Below the pieces are notes generated by a model. It did no database searches. It saw nothing but the letters and a program-made list of their open reading frames with translations, and had not been told where the DNA came from. From positions 98,937,591 to 99,001,590 of the forward strand of contig JAYESD010000003.1 of the NCBI GenBank assembly GCA_036927565.1: a stretch of DNA of 64,000 bases. The letters are read 5' to 3'. Shown piece by piece: positions 21,566 through 33,645 of the stretch (the stretch's first letter is position 1; every line of letters begins with the position of its first letter). A program made the translations under genes and the position numbers. Origin of the DNA: Tuctoria greenei (taxonomy: Eukaryota; Streptophyta; Magnoliopsida; Poales; Poaceae).

Positions 21566-23725
21566 TCTGCATCCACATGATTTAAAAATCAGCAACATGT
21601 TTGTTTTCCTCATCCTGTCCATACAATAGTAAAGCGAGAATTGATCAAGTAACACGCATAACATTCACACATATTGATAAAGTGCAAACTTTATACAACA
21701 TACAACATCCAGGTACCATTTTACCACAATCGAGTTCCAAAGTAATGCACTTCATGGATGGAAGTCCATTTAGACTATCGTAGGTCACAACGGGACGTTG
21801 AGTGCGTTAGCGTACATGTATCCTCGCTATTGTACAAGACTTAAACATGTCATCCTTCGAAGTGGTAATGGTTGCGTCACATTCCAAACCAGCATGTCGA
21901 ATACTAACTGCTGTATAAGGGATATTACACAAGAAATTGAAACCAAAGTGATTTGAATTGAAGAGTTCAAAACTAGTTTCACTGTCCAGATTCTTGTTTA
22001 GCTGACCAGTCTGGAGAGATTAAAATGTTTCGACCAGTTAGAAGCACAATCTGGACTGGAGTTCAACTACAAAGTTGTAGCACACTCGATATAATTTCTA
22101 GAATGGATTTATTCGCCTACATATCTCTCCTGGTTGAGGAGATATGGATTTTTCAAGTTGACAGTGTTTCTGGAAAAAATTTTGACAGCACTTGCTTTGT
22201 CAAAGGCTGATTTTGTCCACATTTTTCCACATACAAAACATCAATACATGCAAAAATTATAAATTACAACCTTGTTAAAAACTTTCTCAGAATTCCTGAA
22301 ATGTAATACATGAAGTCCTTCGTAGAATCTACTAAGAGATATGATGGAAACAATGACAGGGTACAGAAACTGTCCAGTCTCTGTCCAGATTTAACAGAGT
22401 TTGAAAATTCGAATTTTTTAATTAGTTTACAGGGGGATTCTGATCTGGAGTTGAACATAAGAGTTTTAGAGGACTCTCTAAAATTTCTAACTATGTATGG
22501 TATACCTTCATTAGTTATTCCTACAGAGATTTATGCTACTCCAGAATTAATCATTTTGCTGCCAGATTCTCAGTTTGAATCCGGAACCTGGCAGTTTAAG
22601 TTCAAATGGAATTTTTCAGTTTTAAATCTTGAAATTTTCCTTGGATCTGAAAATGAAACTTGTGTATGACTTCATCAAGTTTCCAAAACATATGTCTGCT
22701 TATCGCACCGACCACATGATTAATTGTCAATCTGACCAGCACGCTCCAAAACAGGAATTACACATTCAAAATTAGTCCTAAGTTGGAAATTTTTAACTTG
22801 TTGTCAAGTCACACCTCCAGCACGGATATTGTCGTCAACGTGTCTGATGAAATTCGAAATCAATGCCGGTACTACACCCTCACCAAAGAAAATCCTGAGC
22901 CGGTATTCCGGCATACGTCTCAACAGTGGCACTAATGACGTTCACTCGCAAACATTTTCAACTCGAGCTACTTAAAACGTGGTTAGTGTACCTGCAACGA
23001 CACACAAATTACTGATCAATCATATGGTGCCGTACGCCACAGCCTGCACGGGTGATCATTTCAGGCAGTCAAAATAATATATATGAAAGTAAAAACATTT
23101 GTCCCATATCATTCCATACGGGCCACCCCGAGCTATGCCACGTCTCGAGGTACATGACCAGGTTTTCTACCACCTGATGGGGTCCCACGTCTTTGCATAA
23201 TGCTGCACTAGTAGGAGGCACTTTCGCGTGTTTATTAAAAAACACACTACGTGCTTTTCAACCGTACGATAGGTGGTCACATAATTTATCCCGTGCGCTA
23301 GGGATCAGCGTTGTGTATGGCCCTTTGAATATTGAACATTCAAGAGTTGCATACTTCGTTTTCTGACCACATGATGGGGTATCCTCGTTTTGCCTAAAGC
23401 ACGCCGGAGAACAACGTTTTCATATGTTCACAGAACCATGAGAAGGTTCAGAGACTCATATTAACTCCCATGCCAAGCCACGGGGACAACCACATTCTAC
23501 CTATCTCATGGTGAGCTTACCACAATTGATCCTCTTGCGGTGGCGTACCTTACCTCTTACCTGACATCAGAGCATTGTTACATAATATAATAACACATAG
23601 GTTAGCTTGCCACCTTAAGTAACTAATACTATCGTAGACCTTATATGGGCATAGTAACTAATCCTCACTCAACTACTTCTAAGTTTTCAAAATAGGCTTT
23701 TTTCGAGCATGCTATTCCCAATGCA
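21566..23725 (-). repeat. Gypsy-1 leader with ~193-bp degenerate repeats
   Basis: The roughly 2.2 kb between primer site and gag has no coding signal. Next to the primer site it closely resembles the LARD leader, including CATTGGGAATAGCA and the context of GAGTGAGGATTAG. Between about 21950 and 22800 four degenerate units have anchors (CATATCTC or ATAACT on the minus strand) near 22149, 22343, 22530 and 22728. The spacing of about 190-198 bp matches the array in the LARD. Each unit also has GGAAA near +50 and an AACTTTGTAGTTGAACTCCAG-like end. Confidence 0.7.
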
Positions 23726-23737
23726 GCTTTGATACCA
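23726..23737 (-). promoter_or_regulatory. Gypsy-1 primer-binding site
   Basis: Plus-strand GCTTTGATACCA reads TGGTATCAAAGC on the minus strand, an initiator-Met primer-site variant. Three bases (23738-23740) separate it from the LTR terminus at 23741. Confidence 0.9.
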
Positions 23738-23740
23738 GGC

Positions 23741-23753
23741 TGTGAGGATTGGG
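23741..23753 (-). repeat. Stump of Gypsy-1 5' LTR
   Basis: TGTGAGGATTGGG matches the first 13 bases of the LTR (plus-strand view), then the sequence switches abruptly to Copia-2 sequence equivalent to 12684. This is a rearrangement junction, not a natural LTR end. Confidence 0.85.
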
Positions 23754-24021
23754 TGTTTTATCTCATCATTCGCGTGTTATTCCAACTGGACGTCATGTGA
23801 CTCAGTACTGGATTCCTAAATTCCTTTTGACTAACCCCAATATTGAGTCATCGACGTATTGTGCTTCTATTTAGGTTACGGGCTTGAGGAAGGAGAAAAT
23901 TTGGCTTGTGGATTCAGGTTGCTCACGCCACATGACAGGTAAAAAAGAATGGTTCCCTCCGTCTCTTTTGTGTCACGTGTAGAGAATGTTATTTTTGCCG
24001 ATAATTCTTCAACTCTGATAA
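23754..24021 (+). pseudogene. Duplicate of Copia-2 protease fragment
   Basis: This repeats 12684-12948 with about two dozen substitutions by eye (near 9%). It includes the same protease motif NLWLVDSGCSRHMTG-like region and the same junction to the Gypsy-1 LTR (TGTGAGG). A retroelement fragment with the identical truncation point next to the identical LTR implies duplication of an existing junction rather than independent insertion. It has no coding value now. Confidence 0.88.
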
Positions 24022-27000
24022 TGTGAGGACCGGGTCCACACATTCCAGGAATCGCAGAGGGTGGTGTCGTGCGATGCGGCACCCAACAGCACACACGAAA
24101 ATAATACGATAAAATACAAAGTTTTATTTATAGAAACAGTGGATGTCTTTTACAATACTTCATGTACAATAGAAGTAATACTCATAGCTAAACTCTCAGC
24201 CTAGCTATGCAAAAGTGCAGCAGTCTAGCCCAGGGACGCTACACACTAGCAACACACAACAAGTAACGGTGGTGTGCAGGGCTCCCACTTGGTGGTATAC
24301 CCCGACGGGGGCATCTCCTCATCTTTGGACCCTTCCTCATACGTCTCACCTGCAAACAACTTAATATAGCAACTGTGAGCATGAAGGATCAACAAGACTT
24401 ACCCGTCTGACCTAAACATGGAACTCTACATGCAGGGATACTTGACATAGGAATAGATATAGCATTAAATGACTCGCCTACATGTTGATCCTTAGTTTTC
24501 AAGTTATTAGGAGCAACCTAAAGGTTCAATAAAAGTGACTTTACTGAGCATATTCTATAGCAATCGTAGTTGCAAAGCAATTATAACTCAATACATCATA
24601 TTCTTCTACCTTCTTCCGTATTTACTACGTGACAACGTAGTGAACAAGCGGTACTCAAATAACCGAGAGAGACGGTCATTGCAATCAGTAGACACCCGAT
24701 TAACACATCATGCACAACCGTGCATAAGAAGCATGCAGTGCTCCTCACAACGTCATACGCAACAACCTTTTACAAGAAACTCAAACGTCAAACCGGTCCC
24801 ACCATCGCAGGCATAAGGTCCCCGCACAGAGCGTGTTTGTGCCTGCCAGCAAATTTACACCTTGCTGCCCTCAACCCACCCCTATCGACAGTGGGCTATG
24901 CCTCGACACCCAAGTTATCCAGTTACATCGGTTTCCTGGGTTCTATATACCCAGTATGCATCCGGTATAGTTCAAACTTGACCAGCACGACTGCACACAG
25001 ATAAGTCCCCAATCGACACAATCAGGCTACGCACGTGAGACCTTGTATCACTGCATCCTATCCCTTGCTCGATCTCATATTCATACTCGTAATCCAGTTA
25101 TGTAATCAAACCAATCCCGTATAATATAAACCCTATCTCGTGAGTAGATTCCAACTACTCCACTTCTACCAGATTCCTCAAAACATTAGCATGGCATTTT
25201 CTATTCGTCAACTTGTAGAGCTAACCAATACTCCATGGGATTTGTGGGTCATGCAAGTGTAGTAACAAGCACCTTAGCCGTAATGGACAAAACTCACTCT
25301 GGACATAAGTGATACAAATAAAAACTTTGCAAAAATACTTAAATGCAAACCGGGGCTTGCTTGGCTGCGAGTCAGAGGGGAAGTTAGCTTCTGTTGGAAT
25401 GCTCTCCAAGATTTGAGCATGTTCAAAAAAGCTTGTTTTCTCTAAATTTTCCAACAACTAAAAGGCTTCTCTGGATTTTGGTACTAAATCTGTAATTTTA
25501 ACATGGCTAATAGTGGATGATCATGTTATGGGATGTCTTGCAGGTTCTAAGTAAATTTGCTTCATAATTTTCTGAGCTTCCTACAGGGAGAAATTGATTT
25601 TACAAGTTTGCAAGGAATTCAGAAAATGTTTCTGTACATTTCTCATTTTTCAAATGACCTAGAGACTTGGAAGACTGATTCACCCGGTAAATGAAGTCCA
25701 ATGAACTTCAAATTCTGGAGATCACGTGTATTTGACTGAGTATTCTGACCAAGATTGCTAATTTTCCAATTAGCGGAACAGGAGTAATTTATTTCACAAG
25801 CAGTTAGCTAAAAGGAATTAATTATGAAAAGTCTAGGTCTTTCATGTTCAACCTATTCACCACTGCCTAATTTGGATCAATATGAGTCTACCATATTTTA
25901 TTTGGAATTATTTGAGAGATTCTACTAGAAGTAAATGATTTCTCAATTTGGACTCAGAAACTGGAAAAAGGTTTCTCTTAATTATCAACAGCAGAGAAAA
26001 ACATGGGATCTGGGAAAGTTATACAAGTCCAATGACCATGAAGCTTTTTTGGGATTCAAGAACACCTAAGTGGAGATTCTGGTAATGTTTGGGATTTTTC
26101 CAGTGGAAGGATCAGCTGTGACAATTCCCTAGGTGTTTAAAGGAAATGAATAATACATAAATTAATTTGATCTTTCATGACAACCCACTGGTACAGATAG
26201 GAACTATAGGTCATAGGATTTCTGACAAAATTGGTTTGAAGATTTTTGGCTGAGAATTATAGGAGATATAAATTTTTCAAGATTGAGATAGCTTCTGCAC
26301 TAGAAAATAGTTTAAACAGCCATTCAGTGGGACCCAATGGATAGGGTTGTCTTCAACCTCGGGTCAGGTCGACCCAAAACAGGGGAAACAAAGGCGCCGC
26401 ATGTTCTCACCTCAATGCTCAACCAAACATTGATCTTTTTGTGGGGATCGATTCCATTGAGCAAAGAACACTTGTGAGGCACCTTGGCGACGGCCGGCGG
26501 TGAGCAGAACCTCGTCGGCAAAGGCCACTGCGGCGGCCATGGCATGGCCAACGTTGAACTCCTACTGAAATGCCACAAATCGAGCACTCTTACGTCCTAG
26601 AGCATCGTGGTGCTCCAAGGAACGAGGAATTGGCCACCAATCGAGAGAAAACTAGGCGCAAGGTTGTTCTCGACGGTGAATCGAGCTCTAACCAATGGCG
26701 ATGGGGAAATCATAAATATCTTGCTCATGACTTGATAGTTTCTACTGAGATTTGGTAGGAGTGTGCATTAGGAGGTTATGAACAGAATACCTAACTGGAT
26801 TAAGGTCTGGTTCTACACAGAAATAGAATCGAAGTGGAGACCTAGCTCATTGTGTCGTCACAAAAGCTGGAAATACCATAGCTATACAATATGGAAAGCG
26901 GAGAAATTTATCATTTATATTTAGGGTGTGATTATGCACCACTTTGCTTTTCGTTGCAAGGACAGAGAAGGGTTGCTTCGGCCGGTTCACGTTGAGCTGA

Positions 27001-27851
27001 GGACGAAGCTTGACAGCTGCACCCGCGAGCTCCGGAAAAGCTTCAAAATACCAAGTGATAAGGTGAAGAAACGGGACAGGAAGATGTCGAGTGGGTAGTG
27101 GAGGATGGTGCGCCTCACTTTGCTGTTGACACGAAGTCGAGACATGGCCTGACGCCCTGGCTCACCTGAGGAACAGAGAAAACGACGTCATGCTCGTTTC
27201 TTGCGATGGGGAGACATAGCAGAATGCAATGAGGTTGCTGTGAACTGAAGCAATGAAGTCGAAAGAGCAATGGTTGGATAGATTTGTCATCAATTCTCAG
27301 GTGCTTGCTTGCTTGCTTGATGGGTTGGAATGCAGCTCAGCTGCCGTGAAGCACAAAACAGAGGAAGGCAAATTGGTTCTGCTCAAATGAGCCACTGACC
27401 AGTGGGTCCCACACTCCCAATACTTATCCCCCTCTCTGCTCCATCAAATATCCTACCAAACTTAGCCCAAAAATCATGTAATTTGGCAGGGGGCCTAAAA
27501 GAAATATCTAGGATTTGATTCTTAAATCAAAACCTTGATTTGGCCAAGTTTCATTCAAATTCAAATCTGAATTTGAATTCAAATACGATTTGATGAAGAC
27601 ATTGAATTAAATAGTAAACCTACTTCAAAAATCATGAAACTTGGCAGGAGTTGTTTTTGAAATATTTGGAATTTATTTGTGAACTCAGATTTTTATTATG
27701 ACAAGGTTTGAGCAGTAGCAATATTGGCATTTTTGAATTCCCTCCTTTAGTATTTGAATTGATTTCCCCCTTTATTATTTGAATTTTTTTCTTCTTCTTG
27801 TTTTTGTTCCTCCTAGCTGAAGTTTGCGATTTTGAAATTAGGGCTTTTACA
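24022..27851 (-). repeat. Second copy of Gypsy-1 LTR (3.8 kb)
   Basis: From TGTGAGGACCGGG to GGGCTTTTACA it is colinear with 12949-16969. It lacks 177 bp found in the first copy: CTCCAAG is joined directly to ATTTGAG at 25406-25410. The CCAAG flanking the lost segment in the first copy (14334-14338 and 14511-14515) suggests deletion between short direct repeats. The stem-loop at 25141-25161 is weakened. A 62-codon open frame on the plus strand (26570-26758) has a counterpart at 15677-15865, but most differences change residues. Confidence 0.88.
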
Positions 27852-27874
27852 TCCACCCCCCCCCCCCCTTAAAA
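27852..27874 (-). promoter_or_regulatory. Polypurine tract of duplicated Gypsy-1 copy
   Basis: TCCA, then a run of 13 C, then TTAAAAG mirrors 16970-16990. TCCA now separates the tract from the LTR end. Confidence 0.82.
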
Positions 27875-28284
27875 GAATATTGTCCCAATATTACAAATGA
27901 AGGAGACGGAGGTAAAAAGAGTACCAGATTATAGATGACAGCAAATCCGGATAGTTTGATCCGAGATAGTCCTCACTTTCTCATGTCGCTTCCTAAGTGG
28001 TATGGTTACTCCACAAGACTTTGTAGAAGTACAAAGTCCGGTTTCTGGTGCTGCGAGTCTTTTCATCGATAATACCCATTGGATACTCAGAATAAGTGTG
28101 AACCGGTTGAAGAGCTTCGATGTCCTCCATGCGGATTTCAGCTGGGGACTTGAGGCACTTCCGCAGCTGAGAGATGTGAAAAACCTTGTGAATTCCAGAG
28201 AGTGATGCCGGTAACTCCAAGCGATAGGCCATGGGTCCGCATTTTTCAGTGACGGTGAACGGACCGATGAGTCACGTCGCAAGC
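27875..28284 (-). pseudogene. Duplicated 3' end of Gypsy-1 pol (integrase tail)
   Basis: In the minus direction, YRLELPASLSGIHKVFHISQ-like sequence and a chromodomain-like tail (NRTLYFYKVLWSNHTT) are readable, matching 16991-17380. The Trp in VLWSNH is intact here but is a stop in the first copy. The match ends exactly at 28284, where the LARD LTR starts with TGTAAAAGCCC. The first copy continues here toward the integrase core, so the second copy is interrupted by insertion. The 5 bases CAAGC (28280-28284) are the expected left target-site duplication. Confidence 0.85.
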
Positions 28285-31200
28285 TGTAAAAGCCCGCATT
28301 TGAGTAGAGCAAGAAATCGGAAATGCAAACTTAAAAGTTTTTAAGTTTAAATAAAATTTTCAACTCACATGAACTATGTTAGTAACTAATAGAGGTTAAA
28401 ACTAGGAACTTGTTAGAACTTTAAACCAGCCTTACATTGGTAAGTGTAGTTCCAAGAAAAATAATTCATATCATTACATAATTAATTATTGGGTGAATTT
28501 GAATCAACACATAAAGATTTATTCTATCACCATTTAAATTAAAAATATAAACTCAAAGCCAAAACTACACTTGTAGAATTGATAAAAGAAATATACTAGT
28601 GATGTTCAGCTAAATGGATAAGTGCTGCTCTACATCGGTACTTGAAAATAATAATAATAATAATTCAATTGCAGCCATAAGAGAGAGAGATTCAAATTCC
28701 AGTTCAAACTTGATTTAAAAATCATATTGCTCTAAATCGAAATCTGATTTCATTATTGAAGTCTAAATATTTTATTTAGCTACTCTAAAAAATTCCAGCA
28801 ATTGAAGGGTTTGTTTATCATTAAAATGAAAAAGGAAAAGGGGATAATATCAAATGCTGGGGCACACATGTTATACCTATCCTCAGAACTAAAAATCCAT
28901 TTTGCTTCCTCCTCTCCTGGCTCTACTCCACAGCACCCCGACCTCCCTCCGCGCCCTGCTTCCGCTCCCGCTCACGCGCACCGCGCCGCTCGCCGTCTTC
29001 TGGCGCAGCGCGCCGCACCGCCTGACCATGCGCGCTCCAGCTCCCCCGCGCGTCGGGGTCTCCGCCGGCTCGCCTCTCCTCCTCTCCCGGCCTGGTCGCC
29101 CCGATGCGCCCACCTCTATCCCGCTCCTACAACGCGTCGCCACGTGCCTCCGTTTCCGGCCACCTCTGTTGCGTCGCGCAACCGCGCCACCCAAGCCCCG
29201 CCGCGTCGCCATGCTTCACCGCAAAACAACAGCCGTCACACGCCTAGCAATGCCCACCGCGCACTGTCGCTCACCGGTGTCGCACCTCGCCCGCACGACC
29301 GCACTCGCCCTTGCTCGCCGGCACACCGACCGTCGCGTCGCTTGTCGCTCCGCCTGGTGTTGGTCGCCGCTGCCCAGAGCCCAGCACCGCCGTGCGCTCC
29401 CCCATAGTGTTTTCCTCCACCGCCAACCTCGACGCCGGCCAGCCATTGCCATCCCGTGGCTTGCCACATCCATGGCTCCCGGCGATGCCCCGCTTCATCC
29501 GCAACGTCATGCTCCGATCACCGCGTGCCAGGTCAGTCACTGCCGTGTGTCCATGTTCTGCATTGAAATCATTCCTATAGAAATCCCCAAGTTGACCTTC
29601 TTTGTATTTTGTATCGTGTTGGCTTGTCTGTGCATACTCGTGATGCTCCACCATGAGTCGCGTCGACGTCATTGACCACATGACGTCGTCATGACATTCT
29701 GAGCCATCATCGTGCCCTGGCATTGAGATGAAGGATCATGTGATGTGTGTGGTGCTGGAACACAAGCACAACTCGTCGGCCAATGGTTGTCAAGCCAAAT
29801 TAGATTTTACTCAATGGGAGGGTGATCAAGTCCTAGGTGTAGCCAAGATGGTCAAAAAAATTCCTTCTAGGTCAAATCAAGGTTGTTGGTGACCGTGGTA
29901 GAGTAATGCGAGAATGTCGCAATCGACAAGGAAAACTAGACCAAGGGGAACCTTGAATAAGAGTTTCTTGATCGGGTCGACGATGTTTCCTAACCGTCCG
30001 CATAATTGCTTAAACAGGTGTGCCACTTTATCCACGACAGGTTCATCGAGTCGCTTGCCGACGATCGAGTCGACATCACTAACCTTGAGACTCATGAGGT
30101 GATGTACGGGATTTCGGTCACCATTGTTGACAAGACTAGGTTGATGTGAACGTCGATGAGACGATCTCCCTGAGATGACAAGGTACATCATCACGACATA
30201 ATAACGCATTATATTCGAATCTCGGGAGCTTACCATGTTCACCTGGACAAGCTTGCAGAAGACACTACATCAGTGTCGTTGTGTAAGCGTCTGAACGGTG
30301 CTTGCGAAGTTAGTCGTAGCGACTGTTTACCTAAAAGTGTTTGGAACGTTGTCTTGGTACTACGTCAGGTTAGCAGTGCTTGTGATGATGTTTTAAGTCC
30401 AAGCAATGTTGATCTCACTTTACTCCCAAGTGTCGCTAGGGTTTCACTTTGATTCATCCTTATCAAAACCCTGCGACCACACTTATCACTTAACTAGGTT
30501 TACTCCTTTATGAGTTGAAACAACTTCTTTGATCGACTTCTGAGTCACGACCACTATTTGCACAGTTAACTCATATCTTGATCTCTGAATGTTTTACTTG
30601 ATCCCTTGGACATACTTACCTGAATCAGTCAAACACCGCTTCACCATTTAGTCTTATCAATCTTGAGTGGTGTAGCTCCAAGTGTTAAGTGAATAATTGC
30701 ATTGCGTGCTTGAATTTCACCTTTTGATTCACGTCTCGACACTACTATGACCACTTGACTTATCCATTGTTTCTCCACCCATCCGAGACATATCTAATCT
30801 TCCTAGTGAAGCCTCTTCTTCTTAAGGTTTATACAACTCGTCGAGTCCATTATTAGATTACCTTAATTACTTATATGCATATCATGTTGATAGGAACGTG
30901 ATGATAGGTGATCAACGAGAAGCTTCTCTTAGGGGAGAAGGCCGAGGAGTTCCAACTTCAAGATTTTAGGGCAGATTCTCCGGAGGAAGACCAAGCCACA
31001 ACAACTGACATTGCTAGAGTCGCAAACAAGCCAAGCCCCAGTTTGCATTTCAGTTCCTTACAGTGTCTTTGTAGTTTTCATTCACCTTACGTCTTCAGAT
31101 GTTTGTGCATTATATTTAAGGTGTTTGACATCCACTTGCATGACCAAATAACCTAGGTAGTGGTTAGAATAGCTCACAGACTCGTGTAGCAACTACCATG

Positions 31201-32502
31201 CTAATGTTGTCAGGAAACCGATAGAAGTCGAGTAGTTGGAATCTACTCGCGAGATAGAAAGATGACACTTATCTACACTGGGTCAGGTAAATATAAAGAA
31301 TAGCTGTTAATAGGAACTAGAGATCGGTCGGAGATGAGTACGAAGGGACAAGACGGGGTCTTCGTTGCATAGCTCTGACCGTGTCGATTAAGGCCCACAC
31401 CTTATGCAGTTATGCTGGACAAGCTTGAATTGTATCAGCGACATACTAGAGAAATGGGCTCCAGCAAACTGATGTAGCTTGATACTGGTTTGTCGAGGCA
31501 TATCGTTCTGTTTTATAGGTGTGGGTTGATGACAGCAAGGTGTAAATCAACTGGCGGGCATGTCATAGTACGCCTCACGCAGGGACCTCCTGCCCGTGAC
31601 GGATCGACCGGTTCGACATTCGAGTGTTCTGTGAAAGGTGGTCATATACGACTAGTACTGAAGTGTTATCTAGGTACTACTGTAAGTACTCGCTGGCACT
31701 TCTAAAAGTGCGCATGTGTCGTGTTGTCAATGTGTGTCCTGATTGCAATCACCGTCCCTCGCGGTAATGGAGTACCACTTGTTCACTGTGTCGTGACATA
31801 GTAAATTGAAGAAGCCAGAAGAATATGATGTATTGAATTATAATTGCTTTGCAACCTTGTGTGGCTTAGAGATAGCACAATTAAAAGTTTACAGTTTCCA
31901 AATACTTAACCTGTAATAGCATTATGTGCTTTGGGCATCTCATATCATCGGCAAAGCATATCTTGTTTGATTGTGGAGTCTATGATGTGACGTGCCTAAA
32001 GAATTTCATTTGCTACTTAAAACATGATTATAAGGATCCACTTGTAGGCGAGTCTATTTATGCTATTCCTTACCTATGGTTAGACTTTACCTTGCATATG
32101 TATAGTGAGATGGGTCAGTCTTGCTGAGCCTTATGCTCACGTTTGCGCTATAACGATTTTTGCTGGTATTAGTTTATCTCTGCTGCTCATGTTGTACATG
32201 AGACCTCGAGGTGTCGAGAAGAATCTCAAGTGGACCACGCCGCTGCTGGATGATCATCATGTTGCTAGTGAGAAGCGTCCTAGGGCATGGACATCTTCTC
32301 TCCTGCTTAGTTAAGTGAGATTATGAGTATGTATTTTCCGTTACGTGTGTACCTCTGCTGTACACTGTTTTGTAATCTCTTCATATTGTGAAATAAAAAC
32401 TTTGTTTGTTTTACATTCTTATTGTGTTTGCTGTTAGGTGGCACATCGCACGACACCACCCAATGAGATCCTTGGATGTCGGGACTCCGGTCCTCAAAGA
32501 CA
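28285..32502 (+). repeat. LARD 5' LTR (4.2 kb)
   Basis: It runs from TGTAAAAGCCCGCATTTG to TCCTCAAAGACA, followed directly by the primer site. 28285-29640 matches 37885-39276, and 29690 to about 32100 matches 61600-64000. A GC- and CpG-rich block (about 28890-29500) is followed by T-rich and mixed sequence. AATAAA near 32391, about 110 bp before the LTR end, may be a polyadenylation signal. Open frames within the GC block occur on both strands and are rejected as genes. Confidence 0.9.
31229..31249 (+). promoter_or_regulatory. Conserved stem-loop in LARD 5' LTR
   Basis: CGAGTAG-TTGGAAT-CTACTCG is a perfect 7-bp stem with a 7-base loop. About 20 flanking bases (ATAGAAGT before, CGAGATAG after) also match the Gypsy-1 LTR copy at 14061-14098 on the other strand. 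Confidence 0.7.
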
Positions 32503-32514
32503 TGGTATCAGAGC
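32503..32514 (+). promoter_or_regulatory. LARD primer-binding site (tRNA-iMet)
   Basis: TGGTATCAGAGC starts directly after the LTR terminal CA. The following TTCATTGGGAATAGCACGC is shared with the Gypsy-1 leader. Confidence 0.93.
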
Positions 32515-33645
32515 TTCATTGGGAATAGCACGCTCGAAAATGTTCTATTTACGAAAACTCTGAAGTAGTCGAGTGAGGATTAGCTATATGCCTATTAAGG
32601 ACTATTACTAGTATAAGTTATAAAGGTGGTGAACTAACTTACTTGTTATATCATATTCTGTAACGACGTTCCGTCTTCAAGGTATGAGGAAAGGTACGAC
32701 ACCGAGAGCGGATCAATCTCGGTAAACTCTGCATACGAGGTGTGGTATGTGATATTTTTGTGGCTTAGCATGGAAAGTCAATATGAGTCTCTGAAACTAT
32801 TCATGTTTCTAGGAACATATGACACGCGGTACCCCAATGTGACACAAAATTAGTGGAAGACCCATCTGGTGGTTGATAACCCGATAGTATGCATCTCTAG
32901 AACTATTCATGTTCTATGGGAGCATGCGAAACACGTATGCCCGAGCATGTATAAACTGGTTCGTACGAGATTCTTTGCTGTACCACGAGACATGACTTTG
33001 CTCGAGGGCGACTCACACCAGAGTCGTATGCATTTTGTTTTGATTATATATTAATGTGAATGTCTGTCGTGTTTCCCCGTGCTGCCCTTGAGGTTTGAAG
33101 GTGTGAAAGGGGATTGTTTGTCTTCTGCAGGTACACTAACTCTGGTAGCGACCCGTGTAGAATACGTTTGCGAGTGATCGATATTAGAACCACCTATAGA
33201 CGTATCCGAATATACCGGTTAGACTTTTCTTTTGGTAAGGCACGTAGTACCGTCGGTATCACACTTGATACTTTGACCATCCCCCACGAAAGAATGGCTT
33301 CATATTCATATTAAGTCCAAGTATCAGTTGCAAGTGTCTTATGGTCAATAGAAAATGTATCTCTTCAAGATTAGGAGAACAAAATTTCTTTGTTTCTGGC
33401 GAGAGTTTAGCTCGACTTCGCCGGAGTGAGACTTTGGTTAAGCATGAAGATCTATAGTGATGTGCTATGTATGAGAAGGTTGTCAAGTTCTCTTTCAAGT
33501 TCCATTTAGCTCCAAAGCAGATGATTAGTTGTAAAGCAAGTTCTAGCTATCGAGCTTGTTTTTTGAGCTAAGTTTCAAAATTTGAGTTTGTTTCCAACTC
33601 ATGGGTTTCGAAGCCGGCGAGTTCTGTTTTTGAGCAGAATTTGAC
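32515..33645 (+). repeat. LARD leader shared with Gypsy-1
   Basis: No coding signal. It aligns by eye with the Gypsy-1 leader (minus strand 23725 downward): CATTGGGAATAGCACGCTCG, GTAGTCGAGTGAGGATTAG, a pattern around GAGCGGATCAATCTCGG and AATATGAGTCTCTGAAAC. Within it, a roughly 105-bp segment with TCTCTGAAACTATTCATG (about 32790) recurs in altered form near 32893. Confidence 0.7.

Larger units (their letters stand above)
12949..23753 (-). mobile_element. Gypsy-1, chromovirus (Tekay/Del-like) retrotransposon
   Basis: Minus-strand Ty3/Gypsy element. In its own orientation it reads: 5' LTR remnant (23741-23753), primer site (23726-23737), long leader, gag (21565 down), protease, RT, RNase H, integrase, chromodomain-like tail, polypurine tract (16970-16990), 3' LTR (12949-16969). 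The chromodomain-like tail and the domain order fit the Tekay/Del group. All genes are broken. Only 13 bp of the 5' LTR remains next to the primer site; the sequence then switches to a repeated Copia-2 piece. Confidence 0.9.
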
